A stretch of DNA of 64,000 nt from Azohydromonas australica DSM 1124. GTDB lineage: Bacteria; Pseudomonadota; Gammaproteobacteria; Burkholderiales; Burkholderiaceae_C. The stretch covers positions 1 to 64,000 of the forward strand of contig NZ_KE387214.1 in the NCBI RefSeq assembly GCF_000430725.1, read 5' to 3'. Under the pieces are notes generated by a model, which had not been told where the DNA came from, searched no databases, and was given only the letters and a program-made list of their open reading frames with translations. The translations under genes and the position numbers were made by a program. Position 1 is the stretch's first letter; every line of letters begins with the position of its first letter. This document shows positions 1 to 9,600 of the stretch, piece after piece.

Positions 1-249
1 CGGCGCGCCGCGGTTGGCGCGGCAACGTCGGTAGGCTTCAGTCAGGACGTCTTCGCGGCACACCTTGTCCCACAAGCTGTAGAACCGGTAGGCTGCTTCG
101 CTCTTGGCTTTCGCCCGTAACGCACTCCGTAGGATCCGAACCGAATCGAGCGGGGTTCCTAGGCTCAAGCCAATCCCCAGGCTCTTCCCACTTTGAGCGT
201 TCGCATCGGAACAGAGGGCCTTCGCTCCACCAGCGTTACCCGGCTTCAT
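1..249 (-). CDS. ltrA: Group II intron reverse transcriptase/maturase, N-terminus (partial)
   Basis: ATG at the complement of 247-249 opens a frame that runs off the window edge (83 codons seen). The end of the visible part contains YRFYSLWDKVCREDVL followed by a CRANRGAP-type motif, the conserved start of the RT0/RT1 region of group II intron-encoded proteins. These proteins reverse-transcribe the intron and help it splice and retarget. The catalytic YADD box would be outside the window, so activity cannot be judged. Confidence 0.8.
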   Translation of the reverse strand, partial: MKPGNAGGAKALCSDANAQSGKSLGIGLSLGTPLDSVRILRSALRAKAKSEAAYRFYSLWDKVCREDVLTEAYRRCRANRGAP

Positions 250-672
250 CACTACTACGCCCCCATCCGCCATCCGCAGCGGCCGACTCCACCCCTCACG
301 AGGTCGTCGTTGATCAACTGCCGGTCGATCACCACCACGGACTTCCCTTGTTGCACGGTCGATCTGTACCCATGCGTGCTGCCACCACTACCCCGGTGGA
401 CGCGGCGCCTGCTCTTCACGCTCACTTCGGCGCCGCCAACGGCCTTCCCCGTTGTTATGGCGGGTCGGCATCCACGACGACTTTTCGAGGCCTGCTCAGT
501 GTTCACTCACGTTGCGGCCCGCATGGCCTGCTGGCCTCCTACGAGGCCTTTTCAAGCAGTGCTTCAGCCCATTCGTTACCTCCTGGACCGCTCCTTGTGC
601 TTCCGGCCGGAGCGCGAGTTGGCCGGGTCGGACTTTCACCGACGGATCAACCGTGCCTTGACAAGGCACACA
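1..672 (-). mobile_element. Group II intron, 5' portion
   Basis: Read on the minus strand, this stretch begins near 672 with a GTGTG-type intron start and carries the domain I hallmark GTGAAAGTCCG (complement of 629-639), followed by about 420 bases of structured leader and then a reverse-transcriptase reading frame opening at 249. That order (5' boundary, domain I RNA, maturase/RT) is the known layout of bacterial group II introns. The intron lies antisense inside an IS66 tnpC remnant. The rest of the RT and domains V-VI lie outside the window. The exact 5' boundary is uncertain by a few bases. Confidence 0.75.
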
Positions 673-1006
673 CAACAACCACCTGGAGCAGCAGATCAAG
701 CCCTGGAAGCTGGGTGCGAAGAACTGGCTGTTTGTCGGCAGCGAGCTTGCCGGCCAGCGCGCGGCCGTGGTCATGAGCCTGGTGCAGTCGGCAAAACTCT
801 CCGGGATCGATCCCTGGGCCTACCTGCGCGACGTGCTGGCACGCATCCACAGCCATCCGGCCAGCCGCATCGACGAGCTGCTGCCGCATCGCTGGCGCCC
901 GTCCTGACCGGCCCCATTGGCCGGCATCACTACTGCCTGCCACACACGGGGCTGGCATCGTTGCGGACTTCCCTGAACAGATCAACGTGGTGTCGCCGGA
1001 CGCTCA
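673..1006 (+). mobile_element. IS66-family element, right-end remnant
   Basis: This contains the last codons of tnpC (to 907), a short tail, and at about 986-1006 a sequence whose complement begins GTGAGCGTCCGGCGACACCA. It resembles the GTAAGCG-type terminal inverted repeats of IS66 elements. The sequence changes abruptly to ISAs1-type transposase coding sequence just after this end, so the IS66 copy appears inserted in an older ISAs1 element. The left end lies beyond the intron and the window. Confidence 0.65.
674..907 (+). pseudogene. tnpC: IS66 TnpC transposase, C-terminal fragment
   Basis: The frame reads NNHLEQQIKPWKLGAKNWLF, then an SELAGQRAAVVMSL stretch, and ends LLPHRWRPS plus stop. 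This is the highly conserved C-terminal segment of IS66 TnpC. Only about 77 codons remain, because the group II intron interrupts the gene at the Asn codons in antisense orientation. Known TnpC proteins exceed 500 residues, so this is a remnant, although the missing part may exist beyond the intron. Confidence 0.85.
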
Positions 1007-1545
1007 CGGCCAACCAGCCCAAGCTGCATGAGGCCATGCGTGAGCAAGCGCGGTCTCGCCCGGCCGCCGACTTCGCCTATGAGTGCGATACCGGGCAGCG
1101 CAACCGCATCGAGCAACGTGAGGTGCGGGTGTGGGCTTTGCCGCCCAGCAGCGGCACCGAACCTTGGCACGACCACTTCCACAGCCTCGTCGAGGTGCGT
1201 CGCTCCACCGAGGTGTTCGACCCGTCCAAGCGCGGCTTCGTCGCCCGCGCGCAGGCCCCGGCGTACTACCTGAGCACCCTCAGCAGCGAAGTCCCGGCCG
1301 CGGAGTTTGCCTGTCTCGTGCGTCAGCACTGGAGCATCGAGAACGGCCTGCATCACGTGCTCGACGCCACCATGGCCGAGGACGCCAGCCGCATCCGCCG
1401 CAACCCCGGCGTCTTCGCCTGTCTACGCCAGTTCGCCCTGAATCTGCTGCGCGCCAACGGCGAACACAACATCTCCCAAGGGCTGTGGCGCAACGCGCTC
1501 TCGCTCGAAAGAGTACTCAACTACACCGGGGTGCGAGAGCAGTGA
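1007..1545 (+). pseudogene. ISAs1-family transposase, C-terminal fragment
   Basis: About 178 codons in frame, from ANQPKLHEA to the stop at 1543-1545. Family landmarks are the xxNQPxL start of this segment, HWSIENGLHHVLDATMAED, a RNPGVFACLRQFALNLLR stretch and a C-terminal LNYTG. These are typical of the DDE domain end of ISAs1/IS4-like (H-repeat) transposases. The N-terminal two-thirds is replaced by the IS66 end at about 1006. The frame remains open upstream to 193, but that upstream part encodes unrelated intron and IS66 sequence, so the apparent 450-codon protein is a chimera. Confidence 0.8.
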
Positions 1546-1554
1546 ACGGCCCTG
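1543..1554 (+). repeat. Possible ISAs1 right terminal repeat
   Basis: TGAACGGCCCTG directly overlaps the transposase stop. Its complement, CAGGGCCGTTCA, resembles the short CAGGG-type ends of ISAs1 elements. The partner end is not in the window, so this is only a likely boundary. Confidence 0.4.
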
Positions 1555-1764
1555 GACGGCGCGGCCAGAGCGTTGACAGTATCCAGGCAGCGGCATGCTC
1601 ATCGAGCAAGCGGCGCTGGGATCCATGTCAAGTACGACCGCGACAGCGATTCGTGATTGGAGTTGTGTCCAACTGCGCGGCGACGTCGTGATAGAGCAGA
1701 ACCACCGAGATTGGGATTCAATCCTGCAACTTGGCTTCGTCGATACCGCTGCGAAAATCGGCGA

Positions 1765-1938
1765 ATGTCTGATCCACATGACCGGCCTTTTGTATACCTG
1801 CTGATTTCCGGTGCAATCGTTTTGATCGTGGCCATGGTTTACGGCGCCTACCTGCAAGTCCGCGACCGCAGGCTCAAACGCGAGCGTCGCGAGCAGCGAC
1901 GCGCCCAGAAGAAGAAAGGCAGGCGTCCTTTGCGGTGA
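1765..1938 (+). CDS. Small single-span membrane protein
   Basis: 57 residues from ATG 1765. One hydrophobic segment (roughly residues 9-30, FVYLLISGAIVLIVAMVYGA) is followed by a strongly basic tail rich in Arg and Lys, which predicts an anchored protein with a cytoplasmic C-terminus. It is convergent with the lipoprotein gene ending at 1951. I do not recognise the family. The next start upstream in frame would run back into mobile-element debris, so the internal ATG was chosen. Function unknown. Confidence 0.5.
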   Translation: MSDPHDRPFVYLLISGAIVLIVAMVYGAYLQVRDRRLKRERREQRRAQKKKGRRPLR

Positions 1939-1950
1939 TGACGGAGGTCG

Positions 1951-2322
1951 TTATCGGAGTCGGTACCAGGCGGAACTGCAGTCGTTGATGTTGACCTGAT
2001 ACACAGCACCCATGTCAACGGCCAAGCCTGGCGGCACGAGCGCGACGTAGCGATTGACGAATTGGTGTCCCCCATCGCTGTACGAGACCACTGCAAAGCG
2101 CCTTTGCGTGTCAGCGGCGAACTCGGTACGACAGTCCTTGACGATGTGCGGGATCGGCTCCGCACCGACTTTGGCCTGTACCACCCGCGTATGGCGCCAT
2201 CCCCGGTCAAAGGCGTCCTTCATGGCGGGCGGGTCCGTGCAGCCATGCAGCAGTGCCAATGCCATGCACGCTCGAAGCATGGCAAGCCAGCGCGATGAGC
2301 GCGAATTGGCGGACGTATTCAT
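1951..2322 (-). CDS. Small lipoprotein, paralogue of the next gene
   Basis: 123 residues from the Met at 2322, giving a short signal peptide that ends in a lipobox (ALLHGC) with the Cys near residue 27. The mature part contains DAFDRGWRHTRVV, a conserved DCRT, and ends YQVNINDCSSAWYRLR. The same motifs in the same order occur in the protein at 2479-2844, so the two are tandem duplicates. Likely periplasm-facing outer-membrane lipoproteins. The function is unknown; position at the end of the leftward efflux run is the only hint of a metal role. Confidence 0.65.
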   Translation of the reverse strand: MNTSANSRSSRWLAMLRACMALALLHGCTDPPAMKDAFDRGWRHTRVVQAKVGAEPIPHIVKDCRTEFAADTQRRFAVVSYSDGGHQFVNRYVALVPPGLAVDMGAVYQVNINDCSSAWYRLR

Positions 2323-2478
2323 GTAGTTCGAGGCTCCGCACAAGATCACGCAATACATCCCAGGCGGCCGGATCCGGGCGACCAGGCGCAGGACATTTTC
2401 GCCTGTCTGGTGCTCTCTGAAGCCCAATGCCTCTGATCTGCACCAGGCCACGGGTCCACTGGAGTCTGCGCGTGCGCG

Positions 2479-2844
2479 CTATCGGACCCGGTACCACCTG
2501 GAACTGCAGTCCTTCACGTTGACTTGGTAGATGCGTTCGACCTTGACCGCCTGATCTTGCGGCACGGCAGCGACATAGCGGGCAAAACCTTGGGTGCCAT
2601 CCCGATACGACAACAGCGCAAATCTTCTCGACTCGGTCACGGAGGCCTGCGTACGGCAGTCGTTCGCGAGGCTCCGAATGGCTTCGTCGCCGATGCTTGC
2701 ATCCACGACACGGGCCTCGCGCCAGCCCTGTTCATAGGCGTCCTTCGCTGCAGGAATGGCCGAGCAGCCTTGAAGCAGCGCAGCGGCGAGCGCCGCAAGC
2801 ACTGCTGTAGGTTGACGCGAAGCGCCGAATATGGTCATGGACAT
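2479..2844 (-). CDS. Small lipoprotein, tandem paralogue
   Basis: 121 residues. The Met at 2844 is preferred over the upstream Met at 2898 because it gives a clean signal peptide with lipobox LLQGC and has GGAA-type ribosome-binding sequence just upstream. The mature protein carries DAYEQGWREARVV, NDCRT, and a C-terminal YQVNVKDCSSRWYRVR, matching the neighbour at 1951-2322. It starts only about 30 bases after the P1B-4 ATPase stop (2876), so it is probably the distal end of that operon. No known function. Confidence 0.65.
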   Translation of the reverse strand: MSMTIFGASRQPTAVLAALAAALLQGCSAIPAAKDAYEQGWREARVVDASIGDEAIRSLANDCRTQASVTESRRFALLSYRDGTQGFARYVAAVPQDQAVKVERIYQVNVKDCSSRWYRVR

Positions 2845-2875
2845 GGTCTTTTCCTTCTTTGGGAGAGCTGTGCAA

Positions 2876-5515
2876 TCAACCACTCGTTGGACGTACAAAG
2901 GCTTGCGACACCGTTGTTTCGGAATTGGTTGCCGGCTGCTTGAAGCCCAGCAGGCGCAGCGCGTTAATCACGACCACGAGCGTCGATCCCTCGTGGAACA
3001 GCACCGCCGTGCCGATGTTGAGGCCCAGGATCGTCAACGGGATCAACACCGCCACCACGCCCAGGCTCAGCCACAGGTTCTGCCGGATGATCCGGCTGGT
3101 CTGGCGCGACAGCCCGACGGCAAAGGGCAGCTGGGACAGGTCGTCCGCCATCAGCGCAACGTCAGCGGTTTCCAGCGCCACGTCCGAGCCGGCTGCGCCC
3201 ATCGCGATGCCGACGGTCGCGTTGGCCATGGCGGGCGCGTCGTTCACGCCGTCGCCCACCATCGCCACCTTCCCGGCGTTGGCGCGCAGCGCCTGGATGG
3301 CTTGGACCTTGTCCTCGGGCATCAAGTCCCCATGCGCCTCGGTGAGTCCAACCTCCCGTGCCACGGCCTCGGCAACGCGCTGGTTGTCTCCCGAGATCAT
3401 GATGAGCCGGTTGATGCCCAGCCGCTGCAGCGCGGCCGTGACCTCACGCGCCGCCGGGCGCGGTGTGTCCATGACACCCAGCACCCCGAGATACCGGTCG
3501 CCATGGCGCACCAGCATGGTGGTGCGTCCCTGAGCCATCAGCCGCTCGTTGTGCTCGCGCAGCTCGGCGGGCACGACCGTGCCACCGATGTCCTCGAACA
3601 GCGCGGCCTTGCCGATGTGAACTTGGCGCCCATCGACAATGCCGGTGACGCCGCGGCCGGTGATGCTTTGCAGTCCCTGCACGGCAGGCACTGCATGCCC
3701 GGCACCCAGTGTCTTGCGCGCGCCAACGACCACCGCGGCCGCCAGCGGATGGTCGCTGTGCTCCTCAATGGCCAGGGCCACAGCCAGCAGTTCCTTCGCC
3801 GGCACGCCTTCGGCCGGAACCGCGTCGGTCAGGCGCGGCTTGCCTTCGGTGAGCGTCCCGGTCTTGTCGAAGGCCATAGCGGTCAGCGTGCCCAGGTTCT
3901 CCAGCGGTCCGCCGCCCTTGATCAGCACGCCACCGCGCCCGGCGCGCGCCACACCGCTGAGCACCGCGCTGGGCACCGAGATGGCCAACGCGCAAGGGCT
4001 GGCCGCTACCAGCACTGCCATCGCACGGTAGAAGCTGGCGGAAAAAGGCTCGTCCACCACCACCCAGGCGAACAGCAGCACCGCAACCGTGGCCAGCACC
4101 ACCGGCACGAAGATCCGCTCGAAGCGCTCGGTGAAGTTTTGCGTCGGCGAGCGCTGGGATTCGGCTTCCGTCACGAGCCGGACCACGCGGGCCATGGTGG
4201 ACTCGCTGGCCTTCCTGGCCACCACCACCTCGATAGCACCGGCGCCGTTGATTGTGCCGGCGAACACACGGTGCTGCGCGGGCAGTTTGTCGAAGGCGCT
4301 CAGCGCCGCCTGCGCATCCGGCACCGCTCGCTTGTCAACGGGCATGCTCTCGCCTGTGACGGGTGCTTGGTCCACGCTGGTCTGACCCGCCACCACAAAG
4401 CCGTCTGCTGGCAGCCGCTCATTGGGCCGCACGACGACCACGTCGCCCACCTTGAGGTCCGCGACATCGACTTCCACGGTGGCGCCATCGCGCTTGACCA
4501 GCGCCCGCTCGGGTGCGAGCTTGGCCAGGGCCTCGATGGCGCGGCGTGCCCGGCCCATGGCGTAGTGTTCGAGCGAGTGCCCCAGGCTGAAGAGGAACAG
4601 CAGCAGTGCGCCTTCAGCCCACTTGCCCAGCGCCGCGGCGCCGGCCGCGGCCACCAGCATCAGCGTGTCGATTTCGAAGCGCCTGGCCCGGATGTTCTCG
4701 ATGGCCTCGCGCGACGTGAACCAACCGCCCAGGACATAGCCCACGACGTAGCAGGCAGTGCTGGTGGCGGTGCCAGCCAGTTGCCAATGCTCGACGACCC
4801 ACCCGGCGAACACCGCCACACCGGCGAACAGGGCGAAGATCAACTCGGACTTTTCACCCAGAGGTCCACCATGCGCGTGCCCCGCATGCCCATGCGCCTT
4901 GTCCTCGTGCTCATGCGTGTGCCCGGCGTGTTGTCCGGCGCCATGGCTGGCATGGCCATGCCCGTGCCCGTGCCCGTGCCCGTGCCCGTGCCCGTGGCCG
5001 TGTCCGTGTCCGTGTCCGTGGCCGTGGTCGTAGTCCTCACGGTGAGCATGAGGTTTCCCAGGAGCGTGAGGCGTTTCAGCCTCGATGCCCAGTGCCTGGA
5101 GCCGCTGCCGCAACGCCGGTTCCTCCAAACGCTGTCTGTAGAACTCCACACGCACCGCGCCGGTAGGCGTCACCTCGGCTTCCAGCACCCCTTCCAGCGC
5201 CTGCACCCTGGCAGCGAGGGTGCGGGCCGCGCGCGCATGCATCGAGCTCGTTTGCAACACGAGATGCCCGATGCGGTCGGTCAATTGCGCGCCCGTGGCC
5301 CGCGCCAGCTCGCGCACGCGCGGCAATGCGATGACCTTCGGGTCGTAGTGGATGCACAGCTGCGGCGTGTTGTCCGCTTCGGTGATGTGCGCTTCGCTGA
5401 TGCCGTCCTTGCCCTTGAGCGTGTCAACCAGTTGTGTCACACAGCGATCTCTCACCTGCGGCACCTCGGGCAGCAGCAATGGCAGGTCCAGCTTGAGCTT
5501 GAGCGTTTCAGACAT
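2876..5515 (-). CDS. czcP: P1B-4-type heavy-metal ATPase with His-Gly tract (CzcP-like)
   Basis: 879-residue inner-membrane pump that would export divalent metal (Zn, Co or Cd) from the cytoplasm at the cost of ATP. Seen: an N-terminal region (about 1-150) with two HMA-like folds lacking CXXC; a very His-rich linker (about 155-220) with about 14 consecutive His-Gly pairs; TM6 motif SPC near 509 instead of CPC; phosphorylation site DKTGT near 552; SDHP near 590; GDGVND near 756; TM8 HEGST near 842. SPC plus HEGST defines subgroup P1B-4, which includes CzcP and CoaT. It follows a ZIP-family gene with a 96-base gap. Confidence 0.88.
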   Translation of the reverse strand: MSETLKLKLDLPLLLPEVPQVRDRCVTQLVDTLKGKDGISEAHITEADNTPQLCIHYDPKVIALPRVRELARATGAQLTDRIGHLVLQTSSMHARAARTLAARVQALEGVLEAEVTPTGAVRVEFYRQRLEEPALRQRLQALGIEAETPHAPGKPHAHREDYDHGHGHGHGHGHGHGHGHGHGHGHGHASHGAGQHAGHTHEHEDKAHGHAGHAHGGPLGEKSELIFALFAGVAVFAGWVVEHWQLAGTATSTACYVVGYVLGGWFTSREAIENIRARRFEIDTLMLVAAAGAAALGKWAEGALLLFLFSLGHSLEHYAMGRARRAIEALAKLAPERALVKRDGATVEVDVADLKVGDVVVVRPNERLPADGFVVAGQTSVDQAPVTGESMPVDKRAVPDAQAALSAFDKLPAQHRVFAGTINGAGAIEVVVARKASESTMARVVRLVTEAESQRSPTQNFTERFERIFVPVVLATVAVLLFAWVVVDEPFSASFYRAMAVLVAASPCALAISVPSAVLSGVARAGRGGVLIKGGGPLENLGTLTAMAFDKTGTLTEGKPRLTDAVPAEGVPAKELLAVALAIEEHSDHPLAAAVVVGARKTLGAGHAVPAVQGLQSITGRGVTGIVDGRQVHIGKAALFEDIGGTVVPAELREHNERLMAQGRTTMLVRHGDRYLGVLGVMDTPRPAAREVTAALQRLGINRLIMISGDNQRVAEAVAREVGLTEAHGDLMPEDKVQAIQALRANAGKVAMVGDGVNDAPAMANATVGIAMGAAGSDVALETADVALMADDLSQLPFAVGLSRQTSRIIRQNLWLSLGVVAVLIPLTILGLNIGTAVLFHEGSTLVVVINALRLLGFKQPATNSETTVSQAFVRPTSG
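4957..5033 (-). repeat. Hexanucleotide tandem repeat encoding poly-(His-Gly)
   Basis: On the plus strand, units of CGTGCC (with CGTGTC and CGTGGC variants toward 5030) repeat about a dozen times within the ATPase gene. Each unit encodes one Gly-His pair, so a gain or loss of units would change linker length without breaking the frame. Confidence 0.85.
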
Positions 5516-5611
5516 CCTGATTTCCTGACTTCATGACGACTGCACGGGTGTGACGACGCGCACCGCGCCGCGGCGCGGTGCGGCCGTTGAATTGCGTGGG
5601 CACTGGCTCAT

Positions 5612-6334
5612 CTATGCCTCCACCGCCATCTCGATGACGAGAAACAGCAAGAACCCGACGAAGAAGGCGCTGGTCGACCACGGTGTCTCGGCCACCTCGT
5701 GGGCTTCAACCAGCAGTTCTTCCGTCACCAGGTACAGCAGCGCGACGATGCCGATGCCCAGCAACACGGCAAACGCAAACGGCGGCAAGGCACCGAAGAA
5801 GAGGCGTCCCAGCATTGCGGCGAGGCACAGGATCAGCGCCAGTCCCGGCGCCGCGGCCAGCGCAGCCGCGCGGCCCGCGCCCGAGCGGGACATCGCCGCG
5901 CTGACCGACAGCGCCAGGAACAGCACCTCCAGGGTGAGCGCAATGGCGAGCAGGACACCGGCTTTCTCACCTGCTGCGAACGCCATGCCGAGCACCAGCC
6001 CGTCGATGAGCAGGTCCAGCGCCGTGATGGCCAGCATCCCTGCTGGGAAACGGCGCGCCTGCTCGCGCTTCTCGATCGCGCCGGCCAGCCGGCGCACCAG
6101 CAGCATCAGCGCGATGCCCAGCGTGAAGCCGATCACGACCGGCAGCGCCGCCTCGGTCCGTTCCTTGGGCAGCAGCTCCAGCGCCGTGGCCGCGAAGACG
6201 ATGCCTGCGGCAAAGTGCTGGATGACGGCCGTGAGCGCTTCGGAAGGTGGCCGCCAAGCGGCCCACGCGCCGCCCGCCGTGGCCACCGCCAGCGCCGGTA
6301 GGGTGTAGAGCAGGACAAGCAACGCGGGATGCAT
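5612..6334 (-). CDS. ZIP-family metal transporter
   Basis: 240 residues with about eight hydrophobic segments. Signature elements are QHFAAGIVFAATALELLP (first conserved His-Gly segment), DLLIDGLVLGMAF (TM4-like metal site with Asp) and EELLVEAHE (TM5-like metal site with Glu and His), all as in ZIP transporters. ZIP proteins usually admit Zn, but position between a PII-like gene (3 bases upstream) and a P1B-4 ATPase suggests a role in metal balance within the efflux operon. Direction of transport cannot be read from sequence. Confidence 0.8.
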   Translation of the reverse strand: MHPALLVLLYTLPALAVATAGGAWAAWRPPSEALTAVIQHFAAGIVFAATALELLPKERTEAALPVVIGFTLGIALMLLVRRLAGAIEKREQARRFPAGMLAITALDLLIDGLVLGMAFAAGEKAGVLLAIALTLEVLFLALSVSAAMSRSGAGRAAALAAAPGLALILCLAAMLGRLFFGALPPFAFAVLLGIGIVALLYLVTEELLVEAHEVAETPWSTSAFFVGFLLFLVIEMAVEA

Positions 6335-6337
6335 GGC

Positions 6338-6673
6338 TCACCCGATGGGCAGGGCCTGCTGCACGTCCGTCACGTACACCCAGCCCGCGCGCGGCTGCCC
6401 GGTGCGGCCGACCTGCCGGATGATGGCCACCAGCTCATCGACGTGGGGCTCTTCGCACAGCAACTCCAGCTTGTACTCGTTGACCACCTCGTCGCCGATC
6501 TCGATCGAGTAGTGCTTCTCCCGTTCGTCGATCGGCACCAGCGAGCCCTTGACGACGTAGACCGTGAGGTTGTGCTGCCCGCCGTCGGCCGCGCCCCAGG
6601 CCGCCGAGGCCTTGAGCGCGGCGATGACCTCGCCGATGCGGTGTGCGTGCACATAGGCCTTGATTTCCTTCAT
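6338..6673 (-). CDS. PII-family signalling protein linked to RND efflux
   Basis: 111 residues. The fold-defining pattern is visible: MKEIKAYVHAHRIGEVIAAL at the start, a central variable region in place of the T-loop, then a strand pair and RTGQPRAGWVYVTDVQQAL, which matches the C-terminal half of GlnB/GlnK (RTG...G.IFV). The T-loop Tyr used for uridylylation in GlnB is not evident. The ATG overlaps the czcA stop (ATGA), so it is translationally coupled. Such PII-like proteins are known next to heavy-metal pumps; the ligand here is unknown. It may gate or sense the pump. Confidence 0.75.
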   Translation of the reverse strand: MKEIKAYVHAHRIGEVIAALKASAAWGAADGGQHNLTVYVVKGSLVPIDEREKHYSIEIGDEVVNEYKLELLCEEPHVDELVAIIRQVGRTGQPRAGWVYVTDVQQALPIG

Positions 6674-9600
6674 TTGGTCTCTCCTTGCGCCGTGGTCGCA
6701 GCGCCGGCACGCCGCTCGGCGCGACCTTCGGCCCATTCGTACATCAGGGGCAGCAGCAACAAGGTCAGGGCCGTCGAGGTGAAGAGCCCGCCCACCACCA
6801 CGGTTGCCAGCGGCCGCTGCGTCTCGGCCCCGACGCCGGTGGACAGCAGCATCGGTACCAGGCCCAGGATGGCGACGGAAGCCGTCATCAGAACGGGCCG
6901 CAGCCGCAGCGCCGCCCCTTGCCGCACCGCGTCGCGCAGCGCCAGGCCCTGCTGCCGCAAGCCGTTGAGGAACGACACCAGCACGATGCCGTTGAGCATG
7001 GCCACGCCGAACACCGCGATGAAGCCGATGGCCGAGGGCACCGACAGGTACTGCCCGGAGACGAACAGGCCGACGACGCCGCCGATGACGGCAAAGGGCA
7101 CGTTGGCGATGATCAGCGTGGCATGCCGCACCGAGTTGAAGGCGGTGTAGAGCAGGATGAAGATCAGCCCGATGGTCAGCGGCACAATCAGCGCCAGGCG
7201 GGCCATGGCGCGCTGCTGGTTCTCGAACGCGCCGCCCCATTCGATCCAGTAGCCCGCAGGCAGCTTCACCACCTGCTTGAGCTTGGCGTCCGCTTCCTTG
7301 ACGAAGCTGTCCACGTCACGGCCCTGCACGTCCATCTGCAGCACCGCGTAGCGCTGCAGCGCCTCGCGGCGCACGAAAGAGTAGCCTTCGTCAAGCTCGA
7401 TGGTGGCGACCTGCGAGAACGGCACCAGGGCGCCGCTGCTGGTGCGGATGGGAATCGCGGCAATGGCCGAAGGCGATGAGCGGTACTCATCGGCCAGGCG
7501 CACCGCGATGTCGAAGCGGCGCGTGCCTTCGATCAGCGTCGAGACGGTGCTGCCGCCAATGCCCGACTGCACGACCTCCAGGATGTCGTCGGCATTGAGC
7601 CCCAGGCGTGCCGCCGCGGGGCGATCCACCTTGACCACGAGCTGCGGCTTGCCCTTGTTGGCCTCGGCCGAGAGGTCGGCCACGCCCGGCACGGTCTTGA
7701 GCGCGGACTGGATCTGGCTGGTGAGCCGGTCCAGCGTCCCCAGGTCCTCGCCGTAGAGCTTGAGGGCCAGCGTCGCGCGCACGCCGGAGATCAGCTCCTC
7801 CACGCGCATCTGGATCGGCTGTGTCGCGCCGAACACCGCCGTGGGCACGGTCTCCTCCAGCGACTCCTGCATCTGGCGCCCGAGCCCCGTGTAGGAAAGC
7901 TTCTCCGGCCACTCGCTCTGCGGCTTGAGCTCCAGCAGCACCTCCATGTAGTTGACGTCGGCGGTTTCGCCTTTTTCGGCGCGGCCGATGGTCGCCAGCA
8001 CGGTCTTGACCTGCGGAAACTGCCGGCGCAGCTCCGCATCCACCGCCTTCGACACCCGGATCGACTCCTCCAGCGAGGTGGAGGGGATGCCGGTGATGCG
8101 GAACATGATCGAGCCCTCCTGCAGCTGCGGCATGAACTCCTTGCCCAGAAACGGGAACAGGGCGAGCGAGGCCAGCAGCAGCACGACGGCTGCGCCCACC
8201 ACCAGGCGCTTGCGCTCCAGGGCCCAATCCAGCAGCGGCAGGTACAGCCGCTTGGCCCGGGCCACCAGGAAGGTGTCACGCTCCTGCTTGGGCTTGAGGA
8301 TCAGCGCCGCGAGCACCGGCACGAGCGTGAGCGACAGCAGCAGCGAGCCGGCCATGGCGAAGGTGATGGTCAGCGCCATGGGCTTGAACAGCTTGCCCTC
8401 CAGGCCGCTGAGCGAGAACAGCGGCAGGAACACGACGATGATGATCAGGATGGCGAACGCGATGGGGTTCACCACCTCGCGCGCGGCCTGCAGGATCAGC
8501 TGCGTCTTGTGCACCGGCCGGCCCGACTCGCGCGTGTGCGCCAGCAGCCGGAAGGCGTTCTCCACCATCACCACGGCGCCGTCGACCATCATCCCGGTGC
8601 CGATCGCCAGGCCCGCCAGCGACATCAGGTTGGCCGACAGGCCGAACTGCTGCATCAGTACGAAGGCGATGAGCATGGCCAGCGGCAGCGTGACGATCAC
8701 GACCACCGCTGAGCGGATCTCGCCCAGGAACAGAAACAGGATCACGGCCACCAGCAACGAGCCCTCGACCAGCGAGCTCTCGGCGGTCTTGAGCGCCTTT
8801 TCCACCAGCTCCGTGCGGTCGTAGACGGGGTTCAGGGTCACGCCCTTGGGCAGCGCGGCCTGCGCGGTGGCGAGCTTGGCCTTGACCGCGTCCACCACGT
8901 TCTTGGCGTTCTCGTTGACCCGCGCCAGCGCCATGCCCAGCACGCTTTCCTCGCCGTTGCGCGTGACGGCGCCAAAGCGCATGGCCGGCGCCTCCTTGAC
9001 CTGCGCCACGTCGCGCACGTGGATCGGTGCACCGTTGCGCTCGGCCACGATGACGGACTCGATGTCGGCCACGCTGGCGACCAGACCCAGGCCTCGCACC
9101 AGGTACTGCTCGGCGCCGACGTTGAGGTACTGGCCGCCAACCTGGCGGTTGTTGGCCGCCAGCCGCTCCATCACCTCCTTGAACGACAGCCCGTACTTGA
9201 TGAGGCTTCGCGGGTCGATCTGCACCTGGAACTGCTTTTCCTGGCCGCCCCAGGAGATGACGTCATCGACGCCGGGCGCGGTGCGCACGATCAGCCGCAC
9301 CGTCCAGTCGTGCAGCGTGCGCAGGTCCATCGCCGAGAGCTTCTTGTCGGCCGAATCGATCGTGTACCAGAACACCTGGCCCAGGCCCGAGCTGTTGGGG
9401 CCCAACACCGGCTCGCCATAGCCCTGGGGCAGCCGTTCCTTGGCCTCCTGCAGCTTCTCGCCCACCAGGCGCCGGGCAAAGTAGATGTCCACGTCGTCCT
9501 TGAAGTAGACGCCGACGTAGGACAGGCCGAACAGCGAGACGGAGCGCACTTCCTCGACGCCGGGCAGGCCGGCCATCGCGCCCTCGATGGGCGCGGTGAG

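Noticed and set aside
1595..1804. 69-codon frame after the ISAs1 remnant
   Set aside because: No ribosome-binding site, no motif, and it overlaps the better small membrane protein at 1765.
4957..5033. The repeat array as a CRISPR-like or regulatory array
   Set aside because: The six-base units are in frame inside a coding region and encode His-Gly pairs, so coding explains them.
2831..5536. Plus-strand open frame of about 900 codons opposite the P1B-4 ATPase
   Set aside because: It is the antisense of a clear ATPase gene; composition (Arg/His/Gln-rich, no domain) is typical of GC-rich shadow frames.
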